The notes under the pieces were generated by a model, which was given only the letters and a program-made list of their open reading frames with translations, was not told the origin of the DNA and did no database searches. A stretch of 64,000 nucleotides of DNA from Gammaproteobacteria bacterium (lineage in GTDB: Bacteria > Pseudomonadota > Gammaproteobacteria > Thiohalomonadales > Thiohalomonadaceae): contig JALOAT010000002.1 of the NCBI GenBank assembly GCA_023228645.1, forward strand, positions 132,545-196,544, written 5' to 3'. This document shows, piece after piece, positions 24,911-35,007 of this stretch (position 1 is the stretch's first letter; each line of letters begins with the position of its first letter). Made by a program: the position numbers and the translations under genes.

Positions 24911-25150
24911 ATGGCGATCACCGTGAAATTCTTTGCGAGCCTGCGCGAGCAGGTGGGCATCGATTCCGCGTCGCGGCCCTGTCGCGATGGCGTAACGCCG
25001 GCGGACCTGTGGCGCGACGTAGTGGCCGACCGGCCGCTGCCCGGCAACGTGCTGGTGGCGGTGAACATGGACTATGCCGCGCCGGATCAACCGCTCAAGG
25101 ACGGCGACGAGGTCGCCTTCTTTCCGCCCGTGACCGGAGGCGCTGCGTGA
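24911..25150 (+). CDS. moaD: Molybdopterin synthase small subunit MoaD, with -GGAA end
   Basis: Ubiquitin-like sulfur carrier of molybdopterin synthase, 79 residues, beginning MAITVKFFASLREQVGI and ending FPPVTGGAA. Functional MoaD normally ends exactly in Gly-Gly, the terminal carboxylate being adenylated and thiocarboxylated. Two extra alanines follow here before TGA. They come from the overlap with moaE, whose GTG start is inside GCGTGA. Either a protease trims the tail, the sequence has an error, or this member tolerates it. No Shine-Dalgarno is obvious. Confidence 0.9.
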   Translation: MAITVKFFASLREQVGIDSASRPCRDGVTPADLWRDVVADRPLPGNVLVAVNMDYAAPDQPLKDGDEVAFFPPVTGGAA

Positions 25151-25581
25151 CCGTCGTGGTCACCTCTGAGAGCTTCGAGCCTTGGCAGGCGCTGCGTGCG
25201 CATGAGCAGTCCCTGGCGCAACGTGCGAAGGTCGGCGCATGCGCGGTGTTCGTGGGCAGCATGCGCGATTTCAACGAAGGCGACGCGGTGCACGGCATGG
25301 TGCTCGAGCATTATCCCGGCATGACCGAGCGCCACCTGGCACGCATCGTCGATGAGGCAAAGGCACGCTGGGCGCTGGAGGATGTGCTGGTGGTGCACCG
25401 CACGGGCGAGTTGCTGCCGTCCGATCCCATCGTGCTGGTGGCGGTATGGTCCGGCCATCGCCGGGAAGCCTTCGAGGCCTGCCGCCACATCATGGAAGAC
25501 CTGAAATCCAGGGCGCCATTTTGGAAAAAGGAACGGCTTGAGGCGGGCGCGCGCTGGGTCGAGCACAACACCCCGGGCTAA
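25147..25581 (+). CDS. moaE: Molybdopterin synthase catalytic subunit MoaE
   Basis: Uses MoaD thiocarboxylate to put the dithiolene sulfurs on cyclic pyranopterin. The 144 residues contain GACAVFVGSMRDFNEGD, LEHYPGMTERHLARI, VVHRTGELLPSDPIVLVAVWSGHR and the catalytic-lysine region KSRAPFWKKE, all standard. The start is GTG at 25147, overlapping the moaD stop by four bases (GTGA), which implies translational coupling. No ATG gives a full-length protein. Confidence 0.95.
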   Translation: MTVVVTSESFEPWQALRAHEQSLAQRAKVGACAVFVGSMRDFNEGDAVHGMVLEHYPGMTERHLARIVDEAKARWALEDVLVVHRTGELLPSDPIVLVAVWSGHRREAFEACRHIMEDLKSRAPFWKKERLEAGARWVEHNTPG

Positions 25582-25596
25582 TGAAAGGACACTGAC

Positions 25597-25992
25597 ATGA
25601 CGCATCTCACCAAGGCGCAGCTGGCGGAACTCAAGCAGGCGCTGCTGGATGCGCGCCAGCAACTGCGCGTCGATATCCGTGACGAACTGATGCGCTCGGA
25701 CGATGAGCATTACGCCGACCTGGCCGGCCAGGCCCATGATCCGGGTGACGAGTCCATCGCGGACCTGCTGGTGGACAGCAACATCGCGGCGGTCGGCCGC
25801 TATATCGCGGAACTGCGCGAAGTGGAGGCCGCCCTCGAACGCATGGACATGGGCAGCTACGGGCGCTGTGAAGAGTGTGACGAGGAAATCCCCTACGAGC
25901 GGTTGAAGGTGCAGCCGACCGCGCGTCGCGACATAGAGCACCAGGCGCGTCATGAGCAGGCCTTCGGCGAATCGCACACGCCCCGCATGTAA
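25597..25992 (+). CDS. TraR/DksA family protein with half a zinc site
   Basis: A 131-residue coiled-coil plus zinc-finger protein of the DksA/TraR type, which binds the RNA polymerase secondary channel. The coiled coil covers about residues 1-85, with acidic DDEHYADLAGQ and DPGDESIAD near the usual tip. The finger keeps CEEC (C91, C94) but the second CxxC is lost: ARRDIEHQ stands where ARYCxxCQ is expected. A Cys-poor form resembles the zinc-independent DksA2 idea. The gene follows moaE by 15 bases and ends at a bidirectional terminator. Confidence 0.87.
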   Translation: MTHLTKAQLAELKQALLDARQQLRVDIRDELMRSDDEHYADLAGQAHDPGDESIADLLVDSNIAAVGRYIAELREVEAALERMDMGSYGRCEECDEEIPYERLKVQPTARRDIEHQARHEQAFGESHTPRM

Positions 25993-26007
25993 GTGACGGC
26001 ACGAACG

Positions 26008-26034
26008 AAAAAGGGAGGTAGAGCCTCCCTTTTT
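26008..26034. terminator. Bidirectional terminator between dksA-like gene and ppa
   Basis: An 11-bp perfect stem AAAAAGGGAGG / CCTCCCTTTTT with a TAGAG loop carries A- and T-runs on opposite sides, so it can stop transcription of the convergent genes on both strands. Confidence 0.9.
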
Positions 26035-26053
26035 CGTGCCGGATCGGTATCGA

Positions 26054-26602
26054 TCAGAACTTCGGCTTGATCGGGGCGTCCTGGTACATCTGCACGCTGG
26101 CCATGATCTCCTCCTTGGCCGCTTCCAGACCTTCCCAGCCCTGCACGCGCACCCACTTACCCTCGTCCAGGTCCTTGTAATGCTCGAAGAAATGGGCGAT
26201 CTGCTCGCGCAGTGCCGGCGACACGTCGTTGATGTCCCTCACCTGACGGAACGTGCGGCACAGCTTGTCGATGGGCACCGCCAGCACCTTAGCGTCGTCG
26301 CCGGATTCGTCGGTCATCTTCAGCACGCCCACCGGGCGGCAACGAATCACCGAGCCGGGGATCAGCGGTACCGGGGTCACCACCAGCACGTCCACCGGGT
26401 CGCCGTCGTTGGACAACGTATTCGGCACGTAGCCGTAGTTGCACGGATAGTGCATGGCCGTGCTCATGAAGCGGTCCACGTACATGGCCCCGGTGTCCTT
26501 GTCGATCTCGTATTTCACGGGGTCGCTATGGGCGGGGATCTCAATGATCACGTTGACGTCATTGGGGACGTCCTGGCCGGACGTGACGCGGTCCAAATTC
26601 AT
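26054..26602 (-). CDS. ppa: Inorganic pyrophosphatase (soluble, family I)
   Basis: Magnesium-dependent hydrolysis of pyrophosphate in the cytoplasm. From the ATG at 26602 the protein has 182 residues, normal for a bacterial family I enzyme. The signature DGDPVDVLVV with the metal-binding aspartates is present, together with KYEIDKDTGAMYVDRF and HYPCNYGYVPNT. It lies downstream of hppA and pfp on the same strand. A cell with both soluble and membrane pyrophosphatases must balance waste against energy saving, so separate regulation would be expected. Confidence 0.96.
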   Translation of the reverse strand: MNLDRVTSGQDVPNDVNVIIEIPAHSDPVKYEIDKDTGAMYVDRFMSTAMHYPCNYGYVPNTLSNDGDPVDVLVVTPVPLIPGSVIRCRPVGVLKMTDESGDDAKVLAVPIDKLCRTFRQVRDINDVSPALREQIAHFFEHYKDLDEGKWVRVQGWEGLEAAKEEIMASVQMYQDAPIKPKF

Positions 26603-26717
26603 CGGGGGAAAACCTCGCGCGGAGCGGAAATTAAAAAAGGCCGGCATTATATACCGGCCTTATCACCCGATAAACGCTCCGAGGGATGACCCGCGGCGGC
26701 GCCGCGGGTCGGAGACC

Positions 26718-28745
<2,028 letters not shown>

Positions 28746-28855
28746 ACTTCCTCCCTTGCTACCCTAACAGTTGTTTAGTCTTGTTCTCGTCAAAAGGCTC
28801 CGTCGAACTGCTTCTATGGCTGAGAAAAACCAGCGGCGCGTCCGCCGCGGGTCCG

Positions 28856-30118
28856 TCAACTGGCCCCGAACGGGCCCAGCTTCTTGGGCACCGGCACGTT
28901 CTTGAGCTTCACGTACTGGGGCAGACCATTCCGGTAAGGCGGATAGTCCTCTCCTTTTACCAAAGGGGCAAGATAGGCGCGACAGGCGGGGGTGATGCCG
29001 AAGCCGTCCCGGCTGATGTAGCTGCGCGGCAGCTTCTTCTCCTTGTTGGCCACGTCGGCGAGTTTGGCCTCGCCGATGGTCCAGCGGTAAGGCTGATCCG
29101 ACTTGCGGATGATGGCGGGCATCACGGCATTTTTGCCCGCGAGGGCGAATTCCACCGCGGCCTTGCCCACCGCATAGGCCTGGGTTACGTCCGTGGCCGA
29201 GGCGATATGGCGGGCCGAGCGTTGCAGGTAGTCGGCCACCGCCCAGTGGTATTTCAGTTTCAGGCGATCACGCACCAGCGCGGCGATGACCGGCGCCGCA
29301 CCGCCCAGCTGGGCATGGCCGAATGCGTCGCGCATACCCGTCTCGGAAATGAATTTGCCGTCCTTGCCGCGCACGCCTTCGGAGACCACCACGGCGCAGT
29401 AGCCGTACTTCTTGACCGCCCCCTCCACCTTGGCCAGGAAACGACCTTCGTCGAACTCCACCTCGGGCAGCAGGATGACGTGCGGCGCGTCACCCTCCTC
29501 CTCGGCGGCGAGTCCGGCCGCGGCGGCGATCCAGCCCGCATGACGGCCCATGACCTCCAGCACGAACACCTTGGTGGAGGTCGCGGCCATGGACGCCACG
29601 TCGAAGCCCGCCTCGCGAATGGACACCGCGACATACTTGGCCACCGAGCCGAAGCCGGGGCAGGTGTCAGTGATCGGCAGGTCGTTGTCGACGGTCTTGG
29701 GGACATGGATGGCCTGGATGGGAAAGCCGAGGCTGGAGGCCAGTTGTGACACCTTCAGGCAGGTGTCCGCCGAGTCACCGCCGCCGTTATAGAAGAAGTA
29801 GCCGATCCGGTGGGCGCGGAAGACCTCGATGAGACGCTCGTACTCGGCACGGTTCTCGTCGAGACCCTTGAGCTTGTAGCGCGCCGAGCCGAAGGCGCCC
29901 GCGGGCGTGTGGCGCAGGGCGGCGATGGTGCGGACCGACTCGCGGGAGGTGTCAATGAGGTCCTCATGCAGTGCACCGAGGATGCCATTGCGCCCTGCAT
30001 AGAGCTTGCCGATGCGCTCCTTGTGCGCGCGGGCGGTCTCGATCACGCCGCAGGCACTTGCGTTGATGACCGCCGTGACCCCGCCGGATTGGGCATAAAA
30101 GGCATTCATCTTTGCCAT
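28856..30118 (-). CDS. pfp: Pyrophosphate-dependent 6-phosphofructokinase
   Basis: Reversibly phosphorylates fructose-6-phosphate with pyrophosphate; in chemoautotrophic relatives it can also act on sedoheptulose bisphosphate and replace fructose bisphosphatase in the Calvin cycle. The 420 residues start MAKMNAFYAQSGGVTAVIN. GGGDS (112-116) has an Asp where ATP enzymes have Gly, and PKTVDND (140-146) has the Lys diagnostic of pyrophosphate use. MGRHAGW follows near 190. The ATG at 30118 is preceded by GAGGAGG; an upstream in-frame start is unsupported. It leads the pfp-hppA-ppa set. Confidence 0.95.
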   Translation of the reverse strand: MAKMNAFYAQSGGVTAVINASACGVIETARAHKERIGKLYAGRNGILGALHEDLIDTSRESVRTIAALRHTPAGAFGSARYKLKGLDENRAEYERLIEVFRAHRIGYFFYNGGGDSADTCLKVSQLASSLGFPIQAIHVPKTVDNDLPITDTCPGFGSVAKYVAVSIREAGFDVASMAATSTKVFVLEVMGRHAGWIAAAAGLAAEEEGDAPHVILLPEVEFDEGRFLAKVEGAVKKYGYCAVVVSEGVRGKDGKFISETGMRDAFGHAQLGGAAPVIAALVRDRLKLKYHWAVADYLQRSARHIASATDVTQAYAVGKAAVEFALAGKNAVMPAIIRKSDQPYRWTIGEAKLADVANKEKKLPRSYISRDGFGITPACRAYLAPLVKGEDYPPYRNGLPQYVKLKNVPVPKKLGPFGAS

Positions 30119-30464
30119 GGTGCTTGCCTCCTCGCAAAGGCTCGAAAGGTGTGCTCCTCCGCATGTCGGCGGCTTGAGCATCCCGTTTCCTAACCATGTT
30201 TCCGCGCCACGAACGTCGCATAGCCAAAAAATGCGAGACCGTGATCGCGTTCAGCGCATGACAGCCACCTTGCAGCTATAGACACGCTGCTTTCTATGAG
30301 GCATTCTCGCACGCGCTTTTATCCGTAGCCTCATTGACTTGTTTGTGACTCTCAGATTAGCTTAATCGCAATGTGCCTACCGTCATCTCGCTATGGGCAG
30401 TTGCATTGAGCAGGCGACGGACGACGGGAGCAAAAAAATAAGGGCACTTTGGAGAACACCGAAC
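30119..30464. promoter_or_regulatory. Divergent promoter region between pfp and adk
   Basis: This 346-base gap has no gene. It probably holds promoters for both directions. For adk, TTGACT at 30334-30339 followed 17 bases later by TTAGCT is a possible but poor sigma70 match. The DNA is more AT-rich than the flanking genes, as expected of promoters. No riboswitch or clear dyad was recognised. Confidence 0.45.
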
Positions 30465-31964
30465 ATGAGAATCGTACTGCTCGGCGCACCGGGGTCCGGA
30501 AAAGGGACGCAGGCGAAGCTGCTGGTGGACAAGCACAAGGTCCCTCAGATCTCCACAGGGGATCTACTGCGGGCATCGGTAGCCAATGGCACCCCGCTCG
30601 GCATGAGGGCCAAGGAGGCAATGGAAGCGGGCCAGCTGGTGAGTGACGAAATCGTCCTCGGTATCATCCGGGAACGCCTCGCCGAACCGGACGCCCAGAA
30701 GGGTTTCATCCTCGACGGATTCCCCCGCAACATCCCCCAGGCCGAAGCACTCGACGCCATGCTGCAGTCGGTGGGCATGCCTCTTCAGGGCGCCATCCTC
30801 ATTGATGTGGACTTCGATGTCCTGATGCAGCGCCTGACCGGGCGGCGTACCTGCGCCTCCTGCGGCCAGATGTACAACATCTATACGTCTCCGCCCCAGC
30901 TGGATGACCGCTGCGACAAGTGTGGCGGCGACCTGCGCCATCGCGCAGACGATAACGAGGAAACCATCGGCAACCGTCTGCGCGTCTATACCGCCCAGAC
31001 CGCACCGCTGGTCGAGTATTTCCGCTCTCAAGGCAAGCTCTACACCGTTGACGGGGTAGGCGAGATCGAAGACATCTTCGCGCAAGTGGATGCCGTCGTC
31101 GCTTCCCTCCCTGCCGGCCTTGCCGAGCAGCAACCGGCTGAACCGAAGGTGCCGCCTGTCCAGGAGGCAGCTGCGGGGAAGAAGACCACACCTGAGAAGA
31201 AGCCAGAGGAGAAAGCAAAGGTGAGTAACGTGGGCGCGGGTGAAGAAATGACTGCCACGGCCGAACAGGCCCCGGCAGCCGAGACGGAGGCGGCCGCCAA
31301 GAAGGCGCCTGCCAAACGCAAGACGACCAAGAAGGCTGCTGCCAAGAAGGCTGCACCGAAGAAGGCCGCCGCCAAGAAGGCTGCACCGAAGAAGGCTGCT
31401 GCCAAGAAGGCTGCTGCGAAGAAGGCTGCACCGAAGAAGGCCGCCGCCAAGAAGGCTGCACCGAAGAAGGCCGCCGCCAAGGCTGCACCGAAGAAGGCTG
31501 CTGCCAAGAAGGCTGCTGCCAAGAAGGCTGCTGCGAAGAAGGCTGCACCGAAGAAGGCTGCTGCGAAGAAGGCTGCACCGAAGAAGGCCGCCGCCAAGAA
31601 GGCTGCACCGAAGAAGGCCGCCGCCAAGAAGGCTGCGCCGAAGAAGGCTGCCGCCAAGAAGACTGCACCGAAGAAGGCCACCGCCAAGAAGGCTGCACCG
31701 AAGAAGGCCGCCGCCAAGAAGGCTGCACCGAAGAAGGCTGCTGCCAAGAAGGCTGCACCGAAGAAGGCCGCTGCCAAGAAGGCTGCACCGAAGAAGGCCG
31801 CCGCCAAGAAGGCTGCACCGAAGAAGGCCGCCGCCAAAAAGTCAGTGCTGAAGAAGAAAGTCGCAGTCAAGAAGGCCGCACCGAAGAAGGCTGCGGCGAA
31901 GAAGGCACCCGCCACGCGTGGTGCTGCGAAGAAGGCGCCGCGCAAGGCCGCCAGGCGCAAGTAA
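30465..31964 (+). CDS. adk: Adenylate kinase with long histone H1-like Lys/Ala tail
   Basis: Residues 1-217 are a complete adenylate kinase: P-loop GAPGSGKGT (7-15), FILDGFPRN, and a zinc-type LID with Cys 130, 133, 150 and 153. A Pro/Glu/Lys linker (218-280) leads into about 220 residues of repeated KKAAPKKAAA-like units. The whole 499-residue frame is open. The kinase interconverts ATP, AMP and ADP; the tail should bind DNA or other polyanions, as H1-like and AlgP proteins do. An in-frame ATG at 31248 preceded by GGGTGAAGAA could start the tail alone as a 238-residue protein. The start at 30465 follows GGAG. Confidence 0.9.
   Translation: MRIVLLGAPGSGKGTQAKLLVDKHKVPQISTGDLLRASVANGTPLGMRAKEAMEAGQLVSDEIVLGIIRERLAEPDAQKGFILDGFPRNIPQAEALDAMLQSVGMPLQGAILIDVDFDVLMQRLTGRRTCASCGQMYNIYTSPPQLDDRCDKCGGDLRHRADDNEETIGNRLRVYTAQTAPLVEYFRSQGKLYTVDGVGEIEDIFAQVDAVVASLPAGLAEQQPAEPKVPPVQEAAAGKKTTPEKKPEEKAKVSNVGAGEEMTATAEQAPAAETEAAAKKAPAKRKTTKKAAAKKAAPKKAAAKKAAPKKAAAKKAAAKKAAPKKAAAKKAAPKKAAAKAAPKKAAAKKAAAKKAAAKKAAPKKAAAKKAAPKKAAAKKAAPKKAAAKKAAPKKAAAKKTAPKKATAKKAAPKKAAAKKAAPKKAAAKKAAPKKAAAKKAAPKKAAAKKAAPKKAAAKKSVLKKKVAVKKAAPKKAAAKKAPATRGAAKKAPRKAARRK
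31329..31842 (+). repeat. Tandem coding repeats for the Lys/Ala tail of adk
   Basis: About 500 bases built from AAGAAGGCTGCACC and AAGAAGGCCGCCGCC-like 15-base units, paired into roughly 30-base repeats, all in frame with adk. Small differences between GCT and GCC codons show the copies have diverged. Unit number is likely to vary between strains by slippage or recombination. Confidence 0.88.
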
Positions 31965-32065
31965 CGGTTTGCCACGCCCCGCTCCGGCGGGATGGCGTCA
32001 CTCCGGGGGCGGGTCATCGAGCCCGCCCACCTGTCCTCTCGGGCAGTGGCCTTTCTCGGGTGGGT

Positions 32066-33205
32066 TCAGCGCCGCGGCTGACTGCGGCGCTCCATCCATA
32101 AATCCAGCGCGCCCCAGGCCCACTCCTGCAGGCGTGCCCAGCGTGAACGCCGTGCCCAGTCGGCGAGCGATATCTCGACGCTGTCGCCGAAATCCCTTTC
32201 GAAGAATTCCTGCACGCCCGCGGCGAAGCCCACGTCGGCGACCTCCTGGTTGGCCTCGAGATTCCAGCGGAAGTTCCAGCGGTCCACGTTACTCGAACCG
32301 ATGGACACCCAGTTGTCGCACAGCTGCACCTTGGCGTGCAGGAACCGGGGTTGGTATTCGAAAATCCGCACGCCCGCGCGCAGCAGCTGACCGTAGAAAC
32401 GCCGGCCGGCATGGCGTACCGCAGGGTGATCGGTGTGGGGGCCGGTGAGTAACAGGCGCACGTCGACCCCGGCGCGTGCCGCCTGACGGAGGGCGCGGCG
32501 CAAGCGGCGCGCCGGAATGAAATAGGCCGTGGCGATCCACACGCGCCGTTCGGCGGCGCGCACACGTTTGAGCAGTGCACCCTTGATCTCGGTGCGCTGC
32601 AGCCCTGCGCTGATCGCAACCCGCCCCACCTGCGGGCCCACCGGTCGATGGCGCGCTGGGGGCAGTGTCAGGGCCGTGCGTGACCAGAGGTTCCAGGTGC
32701 GCGCAAAGCTCAGTTGCCAGTCGGCGACCACCGGACCTTCGATGCGGATGGCCGTGTCGTGCCAGGGCGCACCGTCGGCGGGAGCGAAGGCATCGGTGAG
32801 CCCCATGCCGCCGACGAAGGCGGTCACCCCGTCCACCACCAGCAGCTTGCGGTGATTGCGGAACAGGTTGTGACGCACCCGTGTGAAACGCAGCGGGTTG
32901 TAATAGGTGACGTGAATGTCGCCATCGCGCAGGCGCTGGCGGTCGCGGCGTGACAGGGTGAGGCAACCGAAGTCGTCCAGCAGCAGGTGCACGGCCACAC
33001 CCCGTGCCTTGGCGGCCAGCAGCGCTCCGATGAAGCGGTTGGCCACGGCGCCCGATTCGAACAGGTAGACCTCCAGCAAGATGGTCTCGCGTGCGCTCGC
33101 GAGCGCCGCGAGCATGGCCGGGAAAAAGGCCGGGCCGTCCACCAGCAGTTCGAACCGGTTTCCCGCGCGCCAGGGAAACCGATGGGGCAGTTGCTTCAAT
33201 TCCAT
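32066..33205 (-). CDS. Phospholipase D-family cardiolipin synthase (ClsB-like)
   Basis: A 379-residue protein with two PLD catalytic motifs: HRKLLVVDGVTAFVGG and HAKVQLCDNWVSIGSSN (both HxKx4D). It starts MELKQLPHRFPWRAGN, as in ClsB/YbhO, and lacks the N-terminal membrane helices of ClsA. Such enzymes make cardiolipin from phosphatidylglycerol, sometimes with phosphatidylethanolamine. The C-terminal WNFRWNLEANQEV is also typical. The start at 33205 lies 22 bases after the rnd stop, so the two genes are probably co-transcribed. Confidence 0.9.
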   Translation of the reverse strand: MELKQLPHRFPWRAGNRFELLVDGPAFFPAMLAALASARETILLEVYLFESGAVANRFIGALLAAKARGVAVHLLLDDFGCLTLSRRDRQRLRDGDIHVTYYNPLRFTRVRHNLFRNHRKLLVVDGVTAFVGGMGLTDAFAPADGAPWHDTAIRIEGPVVADWQLSFARTWNLWSRTALTLPPARHRPVGPQVGRVAISAGLQRTEIKGALLKRVRAAERRVWIATAYFIPARRLRRALRQAARAGVDVRLLLTGPHTDHPAVRHAGRRFYGQLLRAGVRIFEYQPRFLHAKVQLCDNWVSIGSSNVDRWNFRWNLEANQEVADVGFAAGVQEFFERDFGDSVEISLADWARRSRWARLQEWAWGALDLWMERRSQPRR

Positions 33206-33227
33206 GGCAGGTGCCCGCCCGCGCAGA

Positions 33228-34388
33228 CTACGGCGCCTGGGTGGCGGCCTCCAGCAGCAGGCGGCCCTTGCACACCCGGACCGTCGCCTCCCCGGCGACC
33301 ACGGCGCGCAGCGTGTGCCCGACCAGTACGCCGCGCCAGCCATGCAGGAGCGGCAGATCGGTATTGCCGAGCACCAGCTGTTCCAAATCGCGCCGGCCGG
33401 CGATGGCCGCAGGACTTACGCCCTGGTCCGCACCGAGCTGCCGCACCAGCCCGGTGAGCAGATCGACCACCGCCTCCTCCGAGGCGCTCAGCCGCTCGGC
33501 GAGGTCCAGCACCGGCCATTCCGCGGCCGGCAGGCGCTTGGCGCCGGCGATGAGTTCCACCAGGGTTGCGCCGTGGCGCGTGGCGATGCCGGCCTCCAGG
33601 CCGCGCACGCGGCCGAGCTTGCCCAGGGAGTCCGGCAGCTGACGGGCGAGTTCCACCAGGATCTCGTCCTTCAAGATCCAGCGCCGTGGCTTGTCCTGGG
33701 CAATGGCCTGCGCTTCGCGCCATCCGGTGAGCGCGCGCAACGCGGCGAGCTGCATACCCTTGAGCTTGCCGGCACCTTTGATTCGCAGCCACGCCTCGTC
33801 GGGTGGGGTGCAGTAGGTGCGCGGGTCGGTGAGCGCGGCGAAGTCCTCGTCCAGCCAGTCGCGGCGGCCTTTGGCCTCAAGCTGCTCCAGCAGGCGCAGG
33901 TACAGCGGGCCGAGTTGAACTACGTCATCGGCAGCGTACTCGAGCTGTTCGGGGTCCAGGGGGCGCTGCATCCAGTCGGTGCGCGTGTGGGCCTTGTCGA
34001 GCTCCACCCCGAGCACCTGCCGCACCAGGGCGCCGTAGCCGACCTGATCGCCATAGCCCAGAACCGTTGCCGCCAATTGGGTGTCGAACACAGGGCGTGG
34101 CAATTCACCGCGCAGGCCGAGGAATATCTCGAGGTCCTGGTGGCCGGCATGCATCACCTTGGTAATGGCGGGGTCGTAGATCAGGTCGAGCAGTGGCGTC
34201 AGGTCCGCGATGGCGAGCGGATCGACGCAGGCGCTCACGGTACCGTTCGATACCTGAATGAGGCACAGCTGCGGCCGGAAGGTCTTCTCGCGGATGAATT
34301 CGGTATCGAGCGCCAGCCATGGGCTGCCGCGCAGGGATTCGGCCAGCGCGTCGAGCGCCTGGGGCGTTTCCACGTAAAGCGTCTGCAT
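33228..34388 (-). CDS. rnd: Ribonuclease D
   Basis: 3'-to-5' exoribonuclease of the DEDDy type that trims tRNA and other small RNA precursors. The 386 residues begin with the exonuclease domain: WLALDTEFIREKTF (catalytic Asp and Glu), HAGHQDLEIF, and EYAADDVVQLGPLY with the terminal Tyr/Asp. HRDC domains follow (about residues 210-290 and after). AAGGAA precedes the ATG. It leads the rnd-cls pair and is divergent from the membrane protein gene at 34503. Confidence 0.95.
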   Translation of the reverse strand: MQTLYVETPQALDALAESLRGSPWLALDTEFIREKTFRPQLCLIQVSNGTVSACVDPLAIADLTPLLDLIYDPAITKVMHAGHQDLEIFLGLRGELPRPVFDTQLAATVLGYGDQVGYGALVRQVLGVELDKAHTRTDWMQRPLDPEQLEYAADDVVQLGPLYLRLLEQLEAKGRRDWLDEDFAALTDPRTYCTPPDEAWLRIKGAGKLKGMQLAALRALTGWREAQAIAQDKPRRWILKDEILVELARQLPDSLGKLGRVRGLEAGIATRHGATLVELIAGAKRLPAAEWPVLDLAERLSASEEAVVDLLTGLVRQLGADQGVSPAAIAGRRDLEQLVLGNTDLPLLHGWRGVLVGHTLRAVVAGEATVRVCKGRLLLEAATQAP

Positions 34389-34502
34389 TGATGGTTCCTT
34401 TCAACAAGACGCGAGTATAACCGAGGGGTGCGAGGCGGCGGTGCTCCCCCGCTGCGCCGGTCGCTCGGGTATACTGCCGCGCCGGTAAACCCGGGTACTG
34501 CC

Positions 34503-35006
34503 GTGTATTCTTTCGCCTCGCTGTTTGTCCGTTTGTGTTTCCTGCGTGTCGGCCCGCAATGCGTGCCCGATTCACCCGCCCTGCTGTGGACCATGCTGGT
34601 ATCGCATTGGCTGCTCGGCATGGTGCTCGCCCTGTTCACCTATCCCGTCGGCCAGGCCGCGGCGCTGGCCCTCATCGGCACCCTGCTGACCGTGGCACTG
34701 GTCCACGGCGCACTCGTATTCGCCGGCCGCTCCCACCGCTTCGGTCAGACCGTCACTGCCATGGCCGGCGCCGAGTTCATGCTCGGAGTGCTGGCGCTCG
34801 TGATCTCGCTCTGGTATTACAACGGGGGCAGCGAGTGGGCAGCATCGCTGTTTTCGCTGTTGCTGCTGGGATGGAACGTGGTCGTGGCGGCCCATATCTT
34901 TCGCCACGCCCTCGACGGCACGCGCCTGCTCGGCATCGCCTCCGCCCTCACCTACACCATGATTTCCTATTTCGTGTCCGGCCTGCTGATCGGCGCGGGA
35001 GTTTGA
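34503..35006 (+). CDS. Conserved inner-membrane protein upstream of mpl
   Basis: About 167 residues with roughly five membrane helices. It starts VYSFASLFVRLCFLRVGPQ if GTG at 34503 is used; the frame is open from 34428, but the chosen start fits proteins I recall in this position, which begin just before a (F/L)RxGPQ motif. No Shine-Dalgarno is visible, so the start is uncertain. YNGGSEWAASLF and ALTYTMISYFVSGLLIG are recognisable blocks. Function is unknown; its stop is one base before the mpl start. Confidence 0.72.
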   Translation: MYSFASLFVRLCFLRVGPQCVPDSPALLWTMLVSHWLLGMVLALFTYPVGQAAALALIGTLLTVALVHGALVFAGRSHRFGQTVTAMAGAEFMLGVLALVISLWYYNGGSEWAASLFSLLLLGWNVVVAAHIFRHALDGTRLLGIASALTYTMISYFVSGLLIGAGV

Positions 35007-35007
35007 C

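Noticed and set aside
31329..31842. CRISPR-like array of short repeats
   Set aside because: Repeats are contiguous, lack unique spacers and keep the adk reading frame.
31040..32017. Minus-strand frame rich in AAFFGAAFLAAAFF, looking like a membrane protein
   Set aside because: It is the complement of the Lys/Ala coding repeat; hydrophobicity is a by-product of the repeat.
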